A stretch of DNA of 64,000 nt from Rhipidocladum racemiflorum (taxonomy: Eukaryota > Streptophyta > Magnoliopsida > Poales > Poaceae), in the NCBI GenBank assembly GCA_036346355.1, contig CM070577.1, positions 46,634,309 to 46,698,308 on the forward strand. The letters run 5' to 3'. Made by a program: the position numbers and the translations under genes. A model generated the notes under the pieces. That model made no database searches. It had not been told where the DNA came from and worked only from the letters and a program-made list of their open reading frames with translations. The number at the start of each line of letters is the position of its first letter. The stretch's first letter is position 1. Shown here piece by piece: positions 10,655 to 20,470 of this stretch.

Positions 10655-13168
10655 TTATACAGTGAAAATTAGCCCTTCACAATGATCGACATGTGTGTAG
10701 CTGACTTCCTCAGTTTGTTCTTCTTGGACCATGCTGGCATTTCCGATAGGAGGCAAATCATCAAATTGATTGTACTCTTCCTCATCTACTACATTCTCAA
10801 CTCCGACAATCCTCCTTTTTCCTTGAATAACTACATGGCGCTTCTTGTTGGACGGGTCGGTAACATAGAAGACTTGAACAACTTGGTTTGCGAGCACGAA
10901 TGGTTCATCTTTGTATCCGACGCGTTCGAGGTCCACAGTAGTGATACCGTACTTGTCAACCTTCACGTGCTGGAGGTGGACCCAAAGACACCGAAATAGC
11001 GGGATCTTGAAAAGTACGTAGTCAAGCTCCCAAATCTCCTCTATGAACCCATAGTAGGTGCTCCTCGTTGACCCAGCGGTACTGAACGCATCTATGCGGA
11101 CCCCGCTGTTCTGGTTTGTGCTCTTCAAATCCTGATCTATCGTGTAAAATGTGTATCCATTTAAGTCGTATCCTTTCCATGTGACAACTGTAAAAGCTGG
11201 GCCTTTTACCAACCATTTCAGGGTGTCATATGACGAGCTCCCAGTGATGGGCTGCTCTTTGAACCAATTGTTGAACTGAAGGTTATGTTGTCTCGTGATC
11301 CAAGACTCCTGCCGTGCTGGATTCTCTTGCCTTAGCCATTGCTTGTGCTCGATGATATACGGGGACACTACAGCCATGTGTTGTAGAACCGTGAAATGGG
11401 CTTGAGCACAAGCAACTGGATCAGGCGTGATTGCTTTCCTTCCGATGGTCCCGATACCCTGGAGCCTCCCCTCATGGCAAGATCGAGGCACACCTATTGG
11501 TTGGGCCTGAGCCATGTAATCGACGTAGAACTCGACAACCTCTTCGGTTGCATAACCTTCGACAATGCTACCCTCCGGATGAGATCGATTTCGTACGTAA
11601 GACTTAAGAATTCCCATGTACCTCTCGAACGGGTACATGCTACGTAGGGACACAAGCCCGCACATCTTTATCTCTATCACAAGGTGAACAATGAGATGGA
11701 CCATGATATCGAAAAATGACGGAGGGAAATAAATCTCAAGATTACATAGAGTCATCACTACCTCAGCCTGTAGAGCATCTAGTCCTTCGGGATCGATGAC
11801 CTTCTGAGCGATTGTGTTAAATAAATAACACAACCTCGTGATTGTCTCTCGGACCTTGACTGGCAAAATACTTCTAATTGCAATAGGGAGCATTTGTGTC
11901 ATCAACACATGACAATCATGAGACTTCATGCCAATTAATTTTAAATCTTGCATTGAAACAAGTCTCTTCATGTTCGACGAGTAGCCGGACGGAACTTTCA
12001 CACCGTGCAAGCACTGGCACAGTTCAGTTCTTTCGGCCTTTGACAGAGTGTAACAAGTTGGTTCGCAATACGTACCACCTTTAATGGTCTCTTTTGGTGC
12101 TAACTCAGGTCTTATGCCCATATCGACTAAGTCAAGTCGTGCGTTGATACCATCCTTTGTTTTGCCCTTAATGTTTAGTAGGAGACCAATTATGCTATCA
12201 CAGACATTCTTCTCCACGTGCATGACATCGATGCAGTGGCGAACTTCTAGGTGCTCCCAGTAAGGTAGGTCCTAAAAGATTGATCTCTTCTTCCACAAGC
12301 TCTTCTCACGGGTCGACCTTGCTTTACGTCCCTTTCCATGTGTAACATCCAAGTCCTTAACAAAGTCATGAACATCTCTCCCGCTAAAAGGCCTTGGAGC
12401 TGAACCGTTTTTGTTTGTCCCGTCGAATAGTTTCTTCATCTTACGGTATGGATGTTTCCTCCTAAGGAACCTACGGTGACGCATGTACACGGTTTTACGG
12501 GAGTGATTCAGCCACACTCTCAGTATCGTCTAGGCAGTGAGTGCAAGCCTTGGCACTTTTGTACTCGCCCGACAGGTTAGCAAGTGCAGGTAATCATTTA
12601 TGGTGCAGAACAACAAGCAAAGCAAAGTAAAGTTCTCTCGCTTGTATGCATCCCAAACCTGCACTCCCAGAACCCACAATGTTTTTAGATCTTCCACCAA
12701 TGGAGCTAGGTACACATCAATATCGTTCCCAGGTTGTTTCGGTCCTTGGATAAGCACGGACAATAAAATGTACTTTCGCTTCATACACAACCAAGGAGGA
12801 AGGTTGTAGATACAGAGATTCACGGGCCAAGTGCCATGTCGGCTGCTCATGTTACTAAAAGGATTCATTCCATCTATACTCAGTCCAAACCTTATATTCC
12901 TTATCTCCGTAGCGAATTCTTCATACCTCCCATCGATGTTTCTCCACTGGGTGGAGTCAGCAGTGTGTCTTAGCATTCCATCGTTCTTACGCTTCTCGGA
13001 ATGCCAACACAGCAGTTTTGCCTCCTTTGGGTTAGCGAACAAACGCTTCAATCGGGGAATTAGAGGCAGATACCATGCCATCTTAGCAGGAGTTCCCTTC
13101 TTCACCTTCTCATCTGAATGACTCTTACGCTTGTACCGGGATGCGTTGCACACCGGACATACATGCAA
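10655..13168 (-). pseudogene. TNP2-class CACTA transposase, C-terminal two thirds
   Basis: Three minus-strand frames follow one another. 13168-12530 has CPVCNASRYKRK and the TNP2 core (MAWYLPLIPRLKRLFANPKEAKLLCWH, IRFGLSIDGMNPFSNMS, VYLAPLVEDLKTLWVLGVQVWDAY; PF02992 type). 12517-12272 is the next core block, with the HRRFLRRKHPYRKMKKLFDG motif. 12223-10655 (522 residues) starts with the HVEKNVCDSIIGLLLNIKGK motif, then carries a DUF4218-type region (GMKSHDCHVLMTQMLPIAIR, MYPFERYMGILKSYVRNRSHPEGSI) and a DUF4216-type region near its C-terminus. Breaks near 12525 and 12250 are frameshifts or missed introns. It would cut and join the element ends in the nucleus; this copy is disrupted. Confidence 0.85.
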
Positions 13169-13173
13169 GTTTA

Positions 13174-15374
13174 TGCATTTTTATCAGAACACCCCGGCAT
13201 TTAATATGCCCGAATGCTACCAAACATAGATTAAGCAACCTCTAAATACCACAATTACAAGTAAATTACAGCAAAGGAGCAAATGCTAATATCGAAAATT
13301 TCGGCAGCATCTCCTTTGTTTTTCCATGAATTGAAGCAACAACAATCTTAACATATCAAGATAGCATAAAGAACGATAGCAATAACTTGAGAAAATAGGA
13401 ATTTCAGCCATCATACAGCTAAGGATATAAGCCTATCCGTCTCATGTCAAATATGAACTAATCATTTACTCATGGCAACCAACAAGCATCAACACCACAG
13501 TTTAGTTCAGTGAATTAACCATCACAATTAAAGGAAGGAACATGTCATTGTTTATATGTGTGATGCTAAGTGATGACTTGTGACTAGCTCCCTTTCCCGC
13601 ATGCCGGTTTCATGGTACTTAAGAAAAACAACATAAACACAAGCGTGAGTTCATCACTCAGCAAGTATATTGCAATGGAACAAGAAAATACATTCCAATA
13701 CCTTCATCACCACTTTTCACATACGACATCATACACATCTCATATTCATAGTGTAAGCATATCATTGACATCATCATATATCATCATCATATAACATCCT
13801 CATATAATGCAATGCGATGCACATATCTCCTGGAAACTCATACCGGTATGGTTGAGTACACACCCGTCGGTGTGCACCCTCTCCCCCCTTCCATCCCAAA
13901 GATGGAGGGTGCCTACTCCTCGCTTCCATACACCGCGGTGGATAGAATCACGATGTCGGACTTACTCATTGGCTCTCCGGAATACTCATAACTTTCTCAC
14001 CGACCTTCCCCGGACTAGTTATGACTTTCTCACCGCCCGGGCCATGTATCATGCCATGTATGCAAACATGCCAACATCATAAATAACTTGTACATTAACA
14101 CATGGCATCATAACATAATAAGCATATTAACATATCAATGGCAATCATTAAAGCATGGCATGTGAACATATCATATATTAAATTTCAATCTCAACCAATC
14201 TAGCAAACCACAACCCGCTACCCATTCTTATACACTTGCTTCAACCACGGGCGACAGATTGGCGAGACGTAGAGGGCACCCCCGGGGTCACAACACCTGC
14301 ACATAGGTACCACACACTCACAATCATGCCCACAAAACTATACGTCAACCCTCATCTACCCCGACATTGCCAACTACTCACAAAACCCAAAAACAGAGGT
14401 TCTGTCCCGTCGGGACAGCAGCCTTCCAAAAGGCATAACTCGGGTTCTAATACTCCGAATAAATTAAACGAGTACATCCTCGCGTAGCTTAGGAAATTTC
14501 CTAACTTTTTCTAAGTATATGTAAAAACTGATTCGGACTTTAAAGTTGTTTAATCTACAAAATACCGAGATCTGTTCCAATCACGTCACAGATTTTAACA
14601 CGCTCGGTAAAACAGCCATAACTTTCAAACGGCTGATCGGAATTTAACGTTCTTTATACCCACTGAAAGGTATTGAAATTACCTACAACTTCTTCAACAG
14701 GCGGACGTCCGAATTCGGACTCTAAATTGGCGAAAAACCGAACCCTAGGTCGACTGCTCATGCTGTCCGAAACAGAGAACGTGACAACTTCTAGATTTTA
14801 TCTAATCTACTCAATTCCAGCAGCACCAATTGATCTAAAAAATTGATAATCACCCTTAGAACAGTACCTATACCAACCCCAAAGAGTCCCATGGCCATAC
14901 CTTCGCCCGACGCACGAAAACCCAAAAGATCTCCTCGCTCCTCGCTCCAATGGACGGATCTTCGAGGTGCAGGGGTGGAGAGGCTACCCTAGGGCAGCAA
15001 GGGGTGGAGGAGAGGTGGTGGAGATGTGGAGATCCAAGGGGGCAAAGGGGGAGGTGGGGCGCATGCAAGGGAGAGGGGGAGGTGGGGGTGGCGGCTAGGG
15101 CATGGAGGGAGAGGGAGTGGGGGCGCAATAAGGGGCAAGGGAAGCCCCTTTTTACCAGCCCAAACGGAATTCTAATCCTAAATGGACTCATACTCCATCC
15201 CACCAAAGCCCACAACCCCTTCTTTTAGGCCCAAACTCCCCCGGAAAGGCCAAAACTCCCAGAAACACAATTAAACTTCATACCAAATGGTTTTAACCTT
15301 CAATACCATATTTCATAATGTTTTTGACCTCATCCTGCACATTTTATAAGGTTATGACACTTCGTGGTGTCACA
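13174..15374 (-). repeat. LTR of a retroelement inserted in the CACTA transposase (minus orientation)
   Basis: On the minus strand TGTGACACCACGAAG (15374 leftward) is preceded by AAGGAGGGGAGAA, a polypurine tract; this is the common junction between internal region and 3' LTR in many grass gypsy elements. The segment to 13174 has no coding potential and ends ...AAATGCA on the minus strand, giving TG...CA ends and about 2.2 kb. Just left of it the transposase resumes (NLHVCPVC). The other LTR is absent, so the insertion is truncated. The left end is inferred from the point where transposase coding resumes. Confidence 0.55.
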
Positions 15375-16340
15375 TTCTCCCCTCCTTCAACAGGATTCGA
15401 CCTCGAATCCAAGACATGCCACTACGCCAAACAATCAACACACGGAGATCTAATCTTCGCGGTTCAAACCTGAAGAAAAGAGCTTTGGGTAAAGCTCGCC
15501 CCCGCGAGAATTCAACTCCCCGGTCGCTTCTCTGAATAAAACCACTGGAATTTGGAATTTACACTGATCGAGACTCGATGACAGGACGCCTAGGTTCGAA
15601 GACCAACGGCTCTAATGATAACTCACAATCCAAACTTGCGAGAACTTTACTCAACATTGAAACACAAAGAACTCAAACAAGGCCTCGGCATGACCCAAGC
15701 GATAGGATAAAAATCCCAAACAGACCACAAAATAATACGATCTCACACTCATTCCATGCATTCCTTGGCACTAAAGTGCCCGATCCCTTTAACCAAAGCC
15801 ACTCTCCAGAAGGACATGGTACCAACTTCTAGATCCATCTTCCGCTCCCACGCACAAAAGTGAATCACGTCCCAACGTCTCAACTGTGGTTCGTCGTATT
15901 CGAGACGACGCAAACCAGGTGAGACAAAACACTCTAAGATTACTACCACCGAAAGGAGAAGCCTAATTTACATCTAGGATCCTTAAAACTCGCTCAACAG
16001 ATACGACCGAACGTTCCTCTGCGGTTGACACAACTCGCTTCTTGCCCAACAACAAAAGATCCAATATACTTCAAAAGGAAAAGCGATCACTAGCAACCAC
16101 CAAGTGGTCCACTGACAATTTGGTCAGCCCTACCGAGGAACATCTCAACGACACAATTCTCCAAGAAGGTTTGCATTGAGTCATACACAACCTTCCACTC
16201 AATGGACCACGATAAAGAGTACAATCATTGAGTGAGCTCAACCATAATCATGAACCCAATTGGTTCACCTACAACAACTCAAACCCCAAAGCGCTAAAAC
16301 CACTTTGGAAAGGATCCGGCAACATCCAAAGAGCACACAT
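15375..16340 (-). mobile_element. Remnant internal region of the nested LTR element
   Basis: The stretch lies between the polypurine tract at about 15375-15387 and the point near 16340 where transposase coding resumes. No gag or pol motif can be read in it on either strand. It could be a decayed or non-autonomous internal region. The exact right boundary is not visible, since no target duplication matches. Confidence 0.4.
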
Positions 16341-17014
16341 TTCATTTTGTTCAGACATGCATGTATTCTTTCTACCTCCATTCCCAAGGGACAAAGAACC
16401 TTCTTGGCTTTGTAGGTTGTTGTCGGCAACTCGTTTCCCTCTAGAAGCATGTCTCGCCAATAGATGTAACAAATGCTTATGAAACTCTTTGTCGACCAAC
16501 CATTGCTTACCTTCAATTTCAGCAGCTCAAGCACGGACGACAACCTTGTGTATTTCACCTTGCAACCAAAGAAACAAAGGTTTCTTCGAGTCCTCCATCA
16601 AACCCATGAATTTTCCATATTCCCTTTCATCACGGTTTCCTTCTACGTCGCAAGCAAAGATCTGGTCCAGATTGTCATCATGCAACATATCCTCGCTTAA
16701 GCGTAATCGATGTGATCATCCTGGCATATCGCTCACTTCGCCGATGATGTTAACAGTACCACCGCTTCTTGTATATTCTCGCTACCGTGGATCGGTCTAA
16801 CATGTATACCCCTTTTGAAACCTCGTGATAATCAAGTGTGCTTCGACCAGGCCGAGTTTCGAAACATCATCATATTCTCGCAATCGATGCATGGACAAGA
16901 CATATACTGCACTCCCTTCTTAAACATGTCCTCCTCTGCAGCTCTTCTAAAAGTGGAGACGCCATTGTACTCTACACTCGTACGGTTCTCAGCGTACATC
17001 CAACTTCGATCCAT
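16341..17014 (-). pseudogene. TNP2-class transposase, N-terminal part, separated by the nested insertion
   Basis: At 17014 on the minus strand a frame starts MDRSWMYAENRTSVEYNGV, then FRRAAEEDMFKKG and CPCIDCEN, the transposase-associated domain (PF13963 type) found at the N-terminus of TNP2 proteins. Further left, frames around 16345-16490 give LPTTTYKAKKVLCPLGMEV and then IHACLNKMKCVLFG, which normally directly precede the CPVC-x-ASRYK motif now located at 13150. The part between (16500-16830) is shifted or intronic. The continuity of motifs shows that 13174-16340 is an insertion. Confidence 0.75.
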
Positions 17015-17349
17015 CTACGCTACACATGTAATATTCGATCCAATTAGAGTCCTCTTTTGAACCGATTAAGTACACTTCCCTTAACAAGTTAGAGCTTGAA
17101 AATAATATTGTAATTATAACATCCAATTACTAGCTAGCTTAGATCACCACCAACACATGGATCTACAAGCTAGACCTAAACAATCTTAAATTTCTTACAT
17201 AACCAAGCTAGATATTGAATTAATATATATAAGGCAATTTTATATCCATTACTAACCTTAGATCTGAATTAATATATATATATATATAATGCAATTATAT
17301 ATCCATTACTAACCTTAGATCACAAGAATCACCTATTATATAGGCTGCC
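17015..17349. other. CACTA 5' non-coding region with a TA microsatellite and short duplication
   Basis: AT-rich sequence upstream of the transposase start. A block containing TTATATATCCATTACTAACC, preceded by TTAATATATATA, occurs twice in tandem (about 17218-17325). A (TA)n run lies near 17271-17288. No gene is seen. Confidence 0.5.
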
Positions 17350-17798
17350 CTTCTTACAGACGGTTCTATTGCCAAACCGTCTGTGATATAACGGTCTTAA
17401 CATTCGATCCCGGTCGGTGACCCCAAAACTCGAACTTGCGCTCGCCTATATATAGGCAAATTTTATCGCAAACAGTCCTATGAAATAACCGTCTGTCATA
17501 TACAGATAATCACAGATGGTTATGTGTACAAACCGTCGGTGATCTATTACAGACAGTTCTGTACAGAAAACCGTCTGTGATAGTCATGTATATCACAGAT
17601 GGTTATTTCATAGAACCGTTTGTGAGTGTTTCACAGACGGTTTTGTATTCAAACCGTCCGTGATGACAGACGAAGAATGGTCTGTGATAGTGTCACTAAC
17701 GGTTGGTTTATAGAATCGTCTGTGATATTCTATAGTACAAACGGTTTTCGAAAACCGTCTGTGATGGTGCGTCTAATATAAGCATTTCTGTAGTAGTG
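17350..17798. repeat. CACTA subterminal repeats and right terminus
   Basis: More than ten copies of ACAGACGGTT/AACCGTCTGTGA and variants alternate in orientation. The array ends with TATAAGCATTTCTGTAGTAGTG positioned at 17777-17798, the terminal inverted repeat. Confidence 0.8.
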
Positions 17799-18018
17799 GC
17801 ACTTGGGTTCTTTGAATTTTCTCAAATTCATGGTTACCCATTACAAATGATGTCACGTTTATATCTAATAGGCCTTATGGGCTCTCACACCAGACACTTA
17901 TTATGAGGAGTAACACAACTCCCACCTACCTAAGACACAACTAACGCAAACTGGGACACAATAAAGGGGCAACAATCACCCTTAACCACTAACCACACAA
18001 CTCATTTCTACCTAGGAG
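17799..18018. other. Sequence between CACTA and MITE
   Basis: No gene or repeat is recognised here apart from the target duplication CCTAGGAG at 18011-18018. Confidence 0.4.
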
Positions 18019-18489
18019 TATGGCTATTAACGAGCTGAGCTCAAGCGAGCTTGACCCTCCAGGCTCAACTTCGGTTTAAGATCGAGCCGAGCGTGAGTTG
18101 GGGTTCGAGCCTGGAGCTAGGCTCGAGCTCAGGTTGGTCCAAGCTCGATTACGCTCGAGCTCGGCTCAAGCAAGCTAGGTAAGCTTGGTAAGCTTGAGTA
18201 AGCTCGGTAAGCTTGAGTAAGCTCGGTAAACTCGTGTAAGCTCAGTAAGGTTGGTAACCTCGGAAGGCTCAATAATAAGCTCAAGTAAGCTCGGTAACAA
18301 GCTTGAGTAATCTTAGCTCAAGGAAGCTCAGTCTAAGCTTGAGTAGGCTCGAAAGCTATTTGAGCTCAACTCGGTGAGGCTCATGAGCTCGGGATCAAGC
18401 TTGAGTTTGGCTCATTTGGAGCTCAAACCGAGTGCGAATTGAGACAAGTTTGAGTAGCTCATGAGCCTCGGGCTTTTTTGACAGCCCTA
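18019..18489. mobile_element. hAT-type MITE, AGCTC-rich, with 8-bp target duplication
   Basis: CCTAGGAG occurs at 18011-18018 and again at 18490-18497, an exact 8-bp duplication, the hAT target-site length. The ends are TATGGCTATTAACGAGC on the left and, read inward on the other strand, TAGGGCTGTCAAAAAAGC on the right: an imperfect inverted pair. The interior is built from variants of GAGCTCGGTAAGCTTGAGTA, so it is very rich in AGCTC/AGCTT. There is no coding capacity. Confidence 0.8.
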
Positions 18490-18542
18490 CCTAGGAGACT
18501 TTCATGAGCACCTAGTCTCCGTCAAAAGTGCTTGGCCCTTCC

Positions 18543-18947
18543 TGTTAGAACTAATCTTGTAAAGATAGTTGAGTTTTAGATTTGGAAGGTTCAAATTCTA
18601 CAAGTTTTGATTGAGTCTATTGAGTGTACTAGGAGTAAGAGTTTGGATTGCTATCCAAGTTAGCATGTAATCTCTAGTATAAATAGTAATGAAAAAACAG
18701 AAAAAGCCATGGAATTTGGTGTGGCAAACAGAAGAACTTCAACCGTGCGTACGCGAAGCTAGATCAGAACATCTCCCAACTGTTGGTGAAGCCACCCTAT
18801 GGCATGGTGCATGCATGCAGGCTTCCTGGCTTTGCTAGTGTAAGCACCGCAAGGAGGGAATCTTCGCTGCTACTTGTTCTGTTTTGCATGTTCGTTCCTC
18901 TCTACAATCTAGCACCAACGTTTCTGCTACGTGATTCAAATCCAACA
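18543..18947 (+). repeat. Ty1-copia-type 5' LTR
   Basis: The segment starts TGTTAGAACTAATC, ends AAATCCAACA (405 bp) and contains AGTATAAATAGTAATG (about 18676), a TATA box. It is followed two bases later by a tRNA-Met-like primer-binding site. The rest of the element is not found downstream: sequence from about 19040 is of a different type. So this is a truncated 5' end. Confidence 0.7.
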
Positions 18948-18948
18948 A

Positions 18949-18962
18949 TTTGTATCAGAGCG
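18949..18962 (+). other. Primer-binding site (initiator tRNA-Met type)
   Basis: TTTGTATCAGAGC directly follows the LTR end. TGGTATCAGAGC is the standard complement of the 3' end of plant initiator tRNA-Met used by copia elements; here one base differs. Confidence 0.65.
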
Positions 18963-19172
18963 AGGTTTTAACTTTGGTGTCATGCTTCCAACCAGCTCCT
19001 ACAAAGAAAACCACCCTACTTGCTTGCTGTTGCTTGAAACGTCAGGTGCGTCCACCATGGAATATCGAGCCGCTTTCTATGGAATGTTGTACTGTTCACC
19101 ATGGGACATCAGACCTAAGGATGGACCAAGCGGCAGGTAAAGGGGGGATAGGGCACACTCTACTCCCCATGA

Positions 19173-19601
19173 CACCATGAGTCCCCTAGCCCCCCGTACC
19201 AAGAGTCCAATGATAGCAGCTCCAAGACGGATAGCGATGGGGGTACGCCCGGTGATGATACCCCTGTCGCTCCCACTACCCACTCAGAAGGACAACGTCC
19301 TATAGAATTTACAGGAGAGTCCCAGTACACTCATGCTACACAAGACAGAGACCATGGTACTCCTCAATCACAAAGGATGACTACTGCAGGAAAGGACCAT
19401 CCGCATAGCCATGCCGCACCACATGACAGCTGTAGCTCGTATAGTGCCACGGTGACGCAAGAGAGTTGTGGCTCATATGGTGGCTATGACTACGCCATCC
19501 CGGATGCTCGTGCACAAACTCCCACACGATGGGTCTATGAGTGGCAAGATCCTGACTTTTATGCCTTGTTGTACCAACAGTGGGAAACGACTAGCCCTTG
19601 A
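19173..19601 (+). pseudogene. Probable C-terminal tail exon of a hAT transposase
   Basis: A frame open from 19173 to a stop at 19601 encodes a Ser/Asp/Thr-rich tail. It has RPIEFTGESQYTHATQDRDHG, then GSYGGYDYAIPDARAQ and RWVYEWQDPDFYALLYQQW; the next 120 bases stay largely coding-like in the same frame (TGQSWHEYKAELL) before TAG. I associate the FTGETQFTHATQDxDHG type of tail with hAT (DUF659/hATC) transposases of grasses, from memory of the family, so this is moderate at best. It agrees with the hAT-like terminus found at 23159. The rest of the transposase is absent, and a copia LTR stands just upstream. Confidence 0.4.
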
Positions 19602-19823
19602 ACGGGTCAAAGTTGGCACGAATACAAGGCGGAGTTGCTAGCTACACGAGGATTGCTGATGATGTCTACTGAGGAGTACAACACGACCAACCAAGTGTAC
19701 ACTCAACAATACTACCCGTAGCCCGGAGGTAATGTTTTATTTGTATATTTCATTTTATTGCAACTCCATTTTTACTAATGTAGCATTCATGTAGGTCCAA
19801 CACGATATTTCTATGACAATGGA

Positions 19824-19941
19824 AGGACGACAAAGCTATATGCCAATTGGAAACTTTCATTTTTCGGTGAGAAATATTGAAATATTGCTGCTATATGCCT
19901 ATTATGGGACAAAGCTATGCCAATTGGAAACTTTCATGTTG
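19824..19941. repeat. Short direct duplication
   Basis: A phrase with GACAAAGCTAT and GCCAATTGGAAACTTTCAT occurs twice, at about 19829 and 19908, some 79 bases apart. It lies in the non-coding part of the hAT remnant. Confidence 0.6.
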
Positions 19942-19973
19942 GATTCATGTATGAATATGTGAATGGTATTAAC

Positions 19974-20081
19974 TGTTAGAATGGTTGCATGCATTCCAAA
20001 ATGGGCCAAAGGGCCAAAACAGTGTACATGTACAAAGAGGGTAAAATAGCAAATAACACCCTATACAAGTCTAGTTTAACA
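19974..20081 (-). repeat. 3' LTR of the young copia element
   Basis: 108 bp, TG...CA, identical by eye to the copy at 22575-22682. It lies downstream of pol on the minus strand and beside the polypurine tract at 20082-20093. Confidence 0.92.
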
Positions 20082-20093
20082 CCCCCCTCAAAC
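20082..20093 (-). other. Polypurine tract
   Basis: On the minus strand GTTTGAGGGGGG abuts the 3' LTR start TGTTAAACTAG, the classic copia arrangement. Confidence 0.75.
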
Positions 20094-20104
20094 TCAAGGT
20101 GGAT

Positions 20105-20470
20105 CTACAACATTGAGTTTGGAGAGATGAAGATCATGATGCGCCTTCGCTTTGTGCCTTCGTGAAGAAATCTGCGATCTGAACCTCGGAAGGCACGAAT
20201 CAAGAGCAACCACTCTTGCTGCACTTGCGCCCGAACATAGGAAGCATCAACGCCAATGTGCTTGGTGAGCTCGTGCTTCATCGGATCTCGAGCAATGTTG
20301 ATAGCGCCGGTACTGTCGGAACACACTGTCGTAGGGGTAGAGACAGTGACACCAAAATCTGCCAGGAGCCATCGTAACCAAGTCACCTCAGCTGTCACAG
20401 AGGCCGGCACTCGCAACTCGCCAGTCTTTGGCCGAGCGAGATCGCAGTCGCTTCTTGGTCTTCCAGGCAA
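20105..20470 (-). pseudogene. Copia RNase H C-terminal part, shifted frame
   Basis: The frame contains ASVTAEVTWLRWLLADFGV, then CSDSTGAINIARDPMKHELTKHI and YVRAQVQQ, the end of a copia RNase H. It overlaps the end of the upstream frame. The break falls just after AWKTKK, where one missing base (AAGCGACTG in place of the usual AAGCAGACTG type) shifts the frame. Little other damage is visible. Confidence 0.8.

Larger units (their letters stand above)
10212..17798 (-). mobile_element. CACTA (En/Spm-type) DNA transposon with nested LTR insertion
   Basis: The right end at 17798 reads CTGTAGTAGTG, the complement of CACTACTACAG, the standard CACTA terminus. Both ends carry dense subterminal copies of ACAGACGGTT and AACCGTCTGTGAT (10235-10490 and 17350-17770). 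The left end, CAGTGTAGAAGTTATATAG at 10212, aligns with the right terminus but is diverged. A TNP2-class transposase lies on the minus strand. The trinucleotide after the right end is GCA and it is not repeated before 10212, so the left end is degraded or rearranged. A truncated LTR element at about 13174-16340 splits the transposase. Confidence 0.75.
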
